From the NCBI GenBank assembly GCA_025465385.1, contig JAODNG010000232.1, forward strand, positions 1 through 19,362: 19,362 nucleotides of DNA. The letters are read 5' to 3'. Position numbers and translations under genes: made by a program. Origin of the DNA: Pseudonocardiales bacterium (GTDB lineage Bacteria; Actinomycetota; Actinomycetes; Mycobacteriales; Pseudonocardiaceae). The notes below the pieces were generated by a model. That model was not told where the DNA came from, searched no databases, and saw only the letters and a list, made by a program, of their open reading frames with translations. Shown in pieces: positions 14,877 through 19,362 of the stretch. Each line of letters opens with the position of its first letter. The first letter of the stretch is position 1.

Positions 14877-16745
14877 GTGGTTGTGCGGGAGGTGTTGAGA
14901 TCGCTGCTGCGCCCGACGTCGACCACCGGCGGTTTGGTGGAGGCGGCACCGGCAGCGAGCGTCCGGGAGGTTTTCCGGCGGTTCTGGCCCGACGCCCGGC
15001 CGTTCTGGCGATGGTTGTGGCTGAGCTTAGTGCTGATCATCGTCACCCCGGCGGTGGACACCGCGGCCATTCTGCTGTTCAAGGTGCTGGTCGACAAGGT
15101 GTTGACCCCGCGAGATTTCTCCGCGTTCCCGCCAGTGGCCGCGGCGTTTGTGGGCATCACCCTGCTGGTAGGAGTGCTGGGCTTCATTGGCTCCTACCTG
15201 GGGGCGTGGATCGGGGAGAACTTCCTACACCGGATGCGCACCCGGGTATTCGCTCATCTCCACACCTTGTCGGTGAGTTTTTTTGATCGCCGCCGTCTGG
15301 GCGACATCCTCTCGAGACTCACGGGTGATGTGGCCGCCATCGAGGGAGTGGTGCTCTCCGGGGTCATCGGGCTCATCGCCAACGTGTTGCGGATCGTGGT
15401 ATTCGCCGGTGTGCTGTTCTTCCTTGACTGGCGCCTGGCGCTGACCTCGCTGATCGCGGTACCAGTGTTCTGGGCCGCCGCCCGGGTGTTCTCCCGTAGG
15501 ATCAAGATCGCCTCACGGGAGGTTCGCCGCCGTGCCGGGTCGATCACCGTGGTCGCCGAGGAAAGCCTGGGCAACGCCACTTTGATCCAGGCCTACGGTC
15601 GCGAGGCCGCCGAGGTGGAGCGCTTCGCCGAGCAAAGCATGGGCAGCGTGAATGCCGAACTGGCCGCCACCCGCATCGGTGCGCTGTTCTCCCCGCTGGT
15701 GGACCTGGTGCAGGTGCTCGGCGTGATGACCATCCTCGCGGTGGGAATCTGGGAGCTGACCGCCGGGCACATCACCCTGGGCGGGCTGCTGGCCTTCTTG
15801 GTTTTCTTGTCCCAGCTGTACCAGCCCGTGCAGGGTCTTGGTTCACTGTCCACGTCGCTGTTCGCCGCCGCCGCGGCCGCGGAACGGATCATCGAGCTGC
15901 TCGATGAGCAACCCACCGTGGCCGCCCCCGAACACCCGATCCCACTGGGCCGCCCGCGCGGCCAGCTGCGCGTCGAGCAGATCAGCTTCGCCTACCCGGA
16001 CACCGGAACCGACGTCCTGCGGCAAGTCAGCTTCACCACGCTGCCCGGGCAGACCACGGCTATCGTCGGCGCCAGCGGTGCTGGCAAGACCACCCTGATG
16101 AAACTGCTGCTGCGGTTCTATGACCCCACCAGCGGGCGGATCACGCTCGACGGGACCGACCTGCGCCAGGTCGACCCCGAGGAGCTGCGCGCCAATATCG
16201 CCATCGTGCTGCAGGAAACCTTGCTCCTCGATGGCACCATTGCCGACAACATCCGCGCCGGGCGTCCCGACGCCACCCACGACCAGCTCGTCACGGCAGC
16301 CAAAGCGGCAGACGCCCACGATTTCATCAGCGCGCTACCCGAGGGCTATGACACCCGAGTGGGCCAACGCGGACGGCTGCTGTCCGGCGGGCAACGCCAA
16401 CGCATCGCGATCGCCCGCGCCATGGTCCGAGACGCCCCAATCCTGCTCCTGGACGAACCCACCACCAGTCTTGACGCTGACGCCACCCAACGCATTCTGA
16501 CTCCACTACGCCGACTCATCACCGGCCGTACCACGATCATCATCTCGCACAACCTGCTCACCGTCACCGATGCTGACCAGATCATCTACATCGAGCAGGG
16601 CCGGGTCACCGAAACTGGCACACACGATCAGCTTCTCGCCAACAACAACCAGTACGCCCACCTTTACCACCTCCATCACCCGGCCGAGGCGTCGAACGGG
16701 TCCGCTCCCAATCCCCGACTCGCCGGCACCGGAGCCGCATCCTGA
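14877..16745 (+). CDS. ABC exporter, fused membrane and ATPase domains
   Basis: The 622-residue half-transporter has a six-helix type I exporter membrane domain (about residues 35-330) and a C-terminal ATPase. Seen motifs are Walker A GASGAGKTT (398-406), Q-loop IVLQET, signature LSGGQ (502-506), Walker B ILLLDEP (522-528) and the H-loop His558 in IISHN. All catalytic residues are present, so it could work as a homodimer in the cell membrane. This class exports lipids, drugs, siderophores or peptides; no peptidase C39 domain is present, so it would not cut a leader peptide itself. The GTG start has only a weak purine-rich ribosome site and is one of several close GTG options. It follows the Tyr-rich peptide, making that peptide a candidate cargo (inference), and precedes the moeA-PBP gene by 29 bases. 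Confidence 0.9.
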   Translation: MVVREVLRSLLRPTSTTGGLVEAAPAASVREVFRRFWPDARPFWRWLWLSLVLIIVTPAVDTAAILLFKVLVDKVLTPRDFSAFPPVAAAFVGITLLVGVLGFIGSYLGAWIGENFLHRMRTRVFAHLHTLSVSFFDRRRLGDILSRLTGDVAAIEGVVLSGVIGLIANVLRIVVFAGVLFFLDWRLALTSLIAVPVFWAAARVFSRRIKIASREVRRRAGSITVVAEESLGNATLIQAYGREAAEVERFAEQSMGSVNAELAATRIGALFSPLVDLVQVLGVMTILAVGIWELTAGHITLGGLLAFLVFLSQLYQPVQGLGSLSTSLFAAAAAAERIIELLDEQPTVAAPEHPIPLGRPRGQLRVEQISFAYPDTGTDVLRQVSFTTLPGQTTAIVGASGAGKTTLMKLLLRFYDPTSGRITLDGTDLRQVDPEELRANIAIVLQETLLLDGTIADNIRAGRPDATHDQLVTAAKAADAHDFISALPEGYDTRVGQRGRLLSGGQRQRIAIARAMVRDAPILLLDEPTTSLDADATQRILTPLRRLITGRTTIIISHNLLTVTDADQIIYIEQGRVTETGTHDQLLANNNQYAHLYHLHHPAEASNGSAPNPRLAGTGAAS

Positions 16746-16761
16746 CGTGCTGAATTCCCGG

Positions 16762-16767
16762 TAGCGT
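16762..16767 (+). promoter_or_regulatory. Predicted -10 box of moeA-PBP
   Basis: TAGCGT is followed by seven bases and the GTG at 16775, the same geometry as before mobA-moaD and fdhB. With no Shine-Dalgarno sequence visible, a leaderless start is likely even though the gap from the ABC exporter is only 29 bases. Confidence 0.4.
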
Positions 16768-16774
16768 CCCCGCT

Positions 16775-18712
16775 GTGCCGCGCAGCCCGTTCATCCGCGA
16801 CGTTCCGGCAATCCAGGCGCTGGACGCGTGGCGAGCGGCCCGCGCTGCCGCTGGCTGCCCCACCCGGGTGGGCGTGGAGCGGCGAGGACTGGCTGAGGCG
16901 ATCGGTCGGATCACCGCCGAGCCCGTGTGGGCACGACGGTCCTCCCCGGCGTTCGACTCCGCAGGGATGGACGGCATCGCGGTGCGCGCTGCGGACACGG
17001 TGGGCGCCAGCGAGACCACCCCCATCACGCTGACCGACTTCGACGTCGTCGACACCGGCGACCCGGTGCCGCAGGGCCGGGATGCGGTGGTGATGCGCGA
17101 GCACGTCCACCTCGTCGGCCCAGAATCAGACCCAGACTCAGGCGCGGCCACCAAGGGCGCTGAGCTGGTCGCCGCGGCCGTGCCCTACCAGCATGTTCGT
17201 TCCGTCGGTGAGGACGTCGCGGCCGGCGAGCTGCTGTTGCCGCAAGGGCACCGGTTGCGGGCGGTAGACGTTGCCGCCGTCGCTGCGGCGGGCATCACGG
17301 AGGTGCTGGTGCGCCGCCGACCGGTCGTCGCGGTGCTGCCCACCGGCGACGAGATCCGGCCGTTGGGTTGCGAACCCGGTATCGGGGAGATCATTGATAC
17401 CAACTCGCTGATGCTCTCCGGCCAGGCCGGTGAACACGGCTGCGACGTGCTGTCGCTGCCCATCGAGCCGGATGACCCCGAGCGGATCGCGGCTGCGGTG
17501 CTCGCCGCGGCGCAGTGCGCTGACCTGGTGGTGATCATCGCGGGATCGAGCGCCGGACGGGGCGACCATACTGCGTCCGTGGTGGCCCGGGTGGGCACGC
17601 TGGTGGTGCATGGTGTCGCGGTGCGACCGGGGCACCCGGTGGTGCTCGGCGTCGTGGGCACGACCCCTGTACTCGGTGCGCCTGGGTACCCGGTATCAGC
17701 GGCGCTGACCTTCGACATTTTCGCCGGCCCGATGTTGGCCGCTCTTCAAGGCACCACAACGGTGACTCGTCAGACGGTCGCGGCCCGGCTGGCCCGCAAG
17801 CTCGCCTCCCCGCTTGGGATGGACGACTGGGTGCGGGTGCGGCTGGGTCGGGTCGGTGGGCGGATCGTGGCCACCCCGTTGCCCCGGGGGGCCGGAGTGT
17901 TGACCTCGCTGGTGCGCGCCGATGGACTGCTGGTCGTGCCCGCCGGGCTGGAGGGTCACCACGCCGGAGCTGACGTCGACGTGCAACTGCTGCGCGGGCT
18001 GGCTGACATTGACCGCACAATCGTCGCGATCGGTTCGCACGACCTGGTACTCGACCTGGCCGCCTCGGCGCTGCGCGGGATCGACCCAGGCGTGACGCTC
18101 GCGTCGTCCAACGTCGGCTCGCTGGGTGGGTTGGTGGCGCTACGGGACGGGCTGTGTCACGTCGCCGGCTCGCACCTGCTCGATCCGGCGACCGGCGAAT
18201 ACACCGTGCCCTACCTGCCGCGGGTGCTCGGTCGCACTGATCTCATGGTGGTTCGCCTGGTGCACCGCGAACAGGGACTGATCGTCGCTGCGGGTAACCC
18301 GCTGGAGATCACCGGCATCGCGGATCTGAGTCGCCCGGAGGTGCGTTATGTCAACCGGCAACGCGGAGCGGGTACCCGCGTGCTGCTCGACCACGAGCTG
18401 CGCCGTCACGGTATGGCGCCCGCCGACGTCACCGGCTATCAACGCGAGGAGCACACCCATCTCGCCGTCGCCGCGGCGGTAGCTGCGGGGCGAGCCGATG
18501 CGGGGCTCGGCATCCGCCCAGCCATCCGGCCGTTCGAGCTGGACTTCGTACCCGTCGCGCTGGAGCCCTACGACCTGGTGCTCACCCAGCAGACCTACGA
18601 TTCCCCGCTGCTAGCCCCTCTATGGAACCTACTGGCCGACGATAACTTCCGCGCCTCCATCGACGCCTTAGGCGGCTACTCCACCGCCGAAACCGGTCGC
18701 CGCATCCGGTAG
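16775..18712 (+). CDS. moeA: MoeA-like protein fused to a periplasmic-binding-protein-like domain
   Basis: The 645-residue protein has a MoeA half (to about residue 405) and a PBP_like half (about 410-640). MoeA blocks are PAFDSAGMDGIAVRAADT, VVAVLPTGDEIRP, IGEIIDTNSLMLSGQAGEHG, VVIIAGSSAGRGDHT, VAVRPGHPVVLG and VLGAPGYPVSAALTFD. The C-terminal half reads IVAIGSHDLVLDLAASAL, then YVNRQRGAGTRVLLDHEL and AVAAGRADAGLGIRPA, as in the PBP_like/LysR-substrate domains found attached to MoeA in archaea and some bacteria. It has no signal peptide, so the binding domain is cytoplasmic and may bind molybdate, tungstate or a pterin (inference). Together with the first moeA this gives two paralogs in one cluster, as in organisms that handle both Mo and W. 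The two may be specialised for different metals or enzymes. Confidence 0.9.
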   Translation: MPRSPFIRDVPAIQALDAWRAARAAAGCPTRVGVERRGLAEAIGRITAEPVWARRSSPAFDSAGMDGIAVRAADTVGASETTPITLTDFDVVDTGDPVPQGRDAVVMREHVHLVGPESDPDSGAATKGAELVAAAVPYQHVRSVGEDVAAGELLLPQGHRLRAVDVAAVAAAGITEVLVRRRPVVAVLPTGDEIRPLGCEPGIGEIIDTNSLMLSGQAGEHGCDVLSLPIEPDDPERIAAAVLAAAQCADLVVIIAGSSAGRGDHTASVVARVGTLVVHGVAVRPGHPVVLGVVGTTPVLGAPGYPVSAALTFDIFAGPMLAALQGTTTVTRQTVAARLARKLASPLGMDDWVRVRLGRVGGRIVATPLPRGAGVLTSLVRADGLLVVPAGLEGHHAGADVDVQLLRGLADIDRTIVAIGSHDLVLDLAASALRGIDPGVTLASSNVGSLGGLVALRDGLCHVAGSHLLDPATGEYTVPYLPRVLGRTDLMVVRLVHREQGLIVAAGNPLEITGIADLSRPEVRYVNRQRGAGTRVLLDHELRRHGMAPADVTGYQREEHTHLAVAAAVAAGRADAGLGIRPAIRPFELDFVPVALEPYDLVLTQQTYDSPLLAPLWNLLADDNFRASIDALGGYSTAETGRRIR

Positions 18713-18727
18713 CCGCCCCCGCCGACA

Positions 18728-18791
18728 GCCATTCGGAGCCGTCGGGCGGTCCACGGTGGCTAGCTGACCGCCATTCGGAACCGTTTAGCGG
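18728..18791. repeat. Pair of imperfect 22-bp direct repeats
   Basis: GCCATTCGGAGCCGTCGGGCGG (18728-18749, written here only to define the copy) recurs at 18770-18791 with five changes, 42 bases apart. GGCGGTC (18745-18751) and GACCGCC (18766-18772) also pair across 14 bases. The pair lies between moeA-PBP and the hydrolase gene, so it may be a terminator-like or dispersed intergenic repeat. Confidence 0.6.
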
Positions 18792-18853
18792 CAGCGCGGT
18801 GCGGATGTGGGTGCGGGGATGCGGCAACCGCGGGGCTGTGCTGGGATTGGGAT

Positions 18854-19362
18854 ATGGGGAACTCGCTGCAGAACGTCAGGTTCACGTCCAACGGGTCTTC
18901 CGCGCATGGGTATCTGGTGCTGCCGGAGGGTGGTAGCGGTCCCGGGGTCGTAGTGATCCAGGAGTGGTGGGGGTTGACCAGCCATATCGCCGATGTGGCG
19001 AACAGGCTGGCCGCCGAGGGCTTCGTCGTGTTGGCCCCGGATCTGTTCGGCGGGGCCACTACCCACGATGCTGACGAAGCTGGCCGGCTCATGCAGGAGC
19101 TGCCGGTCGATCAGGCGGCCCGTGACCTGGGCGGTGCAGTGGATTACCTGCTGGCTAGCGACGCGGTCACCAGCTCGAAGGTCGGCGTGGTGGGGTTCTG
19201 CATGGGCGGCGGCTTCGTGCTCGTGCTCGCAGCGCAGCAGGGCGACAAGATCGGTGCCGCGGTGCCGTTCTACGCCGTCCTCGGCGAGGACTACCCGAGC
19301 TTCGAAGGCCTGTCCGCGCCCCTGCTGGGCCACTTCGGCGAGCAGGATCAGATGCAGAGCCC
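18854..19362 (+). CDS. Dienelactone hydrolase family protein (cut by window end)
   Basis: The first 169 codons of an alpha/beta hydrolase of the dienelactone hydrolase family are present. VVVIQEWWGLTSHIADVANR carries Glu37, GVVGFCMGGGF carries the nucleophile Cys116, and GEQDQM carries Asp165; the catalytic His would lie beyond the window. These spacings match the known enzyme (Glu36, Cys123, Asp171, His202). Such proteins hydrolyse lactones or esters; many family members are not true dienelactone hydrolases. Translation starts at ATG 18854 behind a weak GGGA. It lies 141 bases after moeA-PBP and is probably a separate unit, since nothing links it to cofactor biosynthesis. The N-terminus MGNSLQNVRF lacks a signal peptide, so it should be cytoplasmic. 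Confidence 0.9.
   Translation, partial: MGNSLQNVRFTSNGSSAHGYLVLPEGGSGPGVVVIQEWWGLTSHIADVANRLAAEGFVVLAPDLFGGATTHDADEAGRLMQELPVDQAARDLGGAVDYLLASDAVTSSKVGVVGFCMGGGFVLVLAAQQGDKIGAAVPFYAVLGEDYPSFEGLSAPLLGHFGEQDQMQS

Noticed and set aside
14792..15286. Frame beginning ahead of and overlapping the ABC exporter
   Set aside because: After the first 30 or so codons it runs out of phase through the well-supported exporter; the first part alone has no convincing ribosome site.

Overview
The window is GC-rich DNA of actinobacterial type. The evidence is strong G/C bias at third codon positions, many GTG starts, -10 boxes of the TANNNT kind with weak -35 boxes, and gene families typical of Pseudonocardiales- or Streptomyces-like genomes. 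The genus cannot be fixed from the sequence. Two very different zones are visible. The left zone (1 to about 5400) is gene-poor and full of broken genes. The right zone (about 5450 to the end) is tightly packed, all on the + strand, and devoted mainly to a molybdenum/tungsten enzyme system.

Left zone. There is a small intact protein of unknown function (364-735), then fragments that look like a Na+/H+ antiporter tail and a zinc alcohol dehydrogenase, then an intact single-domain cupin protein (1424-1825). A long stretch without a gene follows and holds a fragment of an IS6-type transposase (minus strand, about 2450-2655). Next is a membrane-anchored protein with six copies of a 12-residue repeat (3163-3873), with its own promoter and a 3' hairpin. 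A frameshifted IS110-type transposase lies on the minus strand (3943-4427). The zone ends with an intact MntA-type nucleotidyltransferase antitoxin (4691-5059) followed by a wrecked HepT toxin gene, in which both the catalytic histidine and the tyrosine of the RX4HXY motif are lost.

Right zone. An 18-bp inverted repeat precedes mobA-moaD, a fusion of the Mo-cofactor nucleotidyltransferase with a MoaD/ThiS-like sulfur carrier ending in Gly-Gly. It is translationally coupled by GTGA overlaps to an aldehyde:ferredoxin oxidoreductase (AOR) and then to a NAD-dependent-type formate dehydrogenase catalytic subunit (FdhA). After a 224-nt gap comes a NuoE-NuoF fusion (FdhB), coupled by another GTGA overlap to moeA. 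Further along are a 65-residue tyrosine-rich peptide, an ABC exporter, a second MoeA fused to a periplasmic-binding-protein-like domain, and the start of a dienelactone hydrolase family gene cut by the window edge.

How it may work together. MobA-MoaD and the two MoeA proteins would help make and load the pterin cofactor. AOR and FdhA are two different pterin-dependent oxidoreductases for aldehyde and formate. FdhB provides the FMN/NAD+ site. The unusual inference is that AOR and FdhAB share one electron outlet to NAD+. The Tyr-rich peptide next to an ABC exporter is a separate candidate for an undescribed system. All function calls come from reading motifs; no database search was run.
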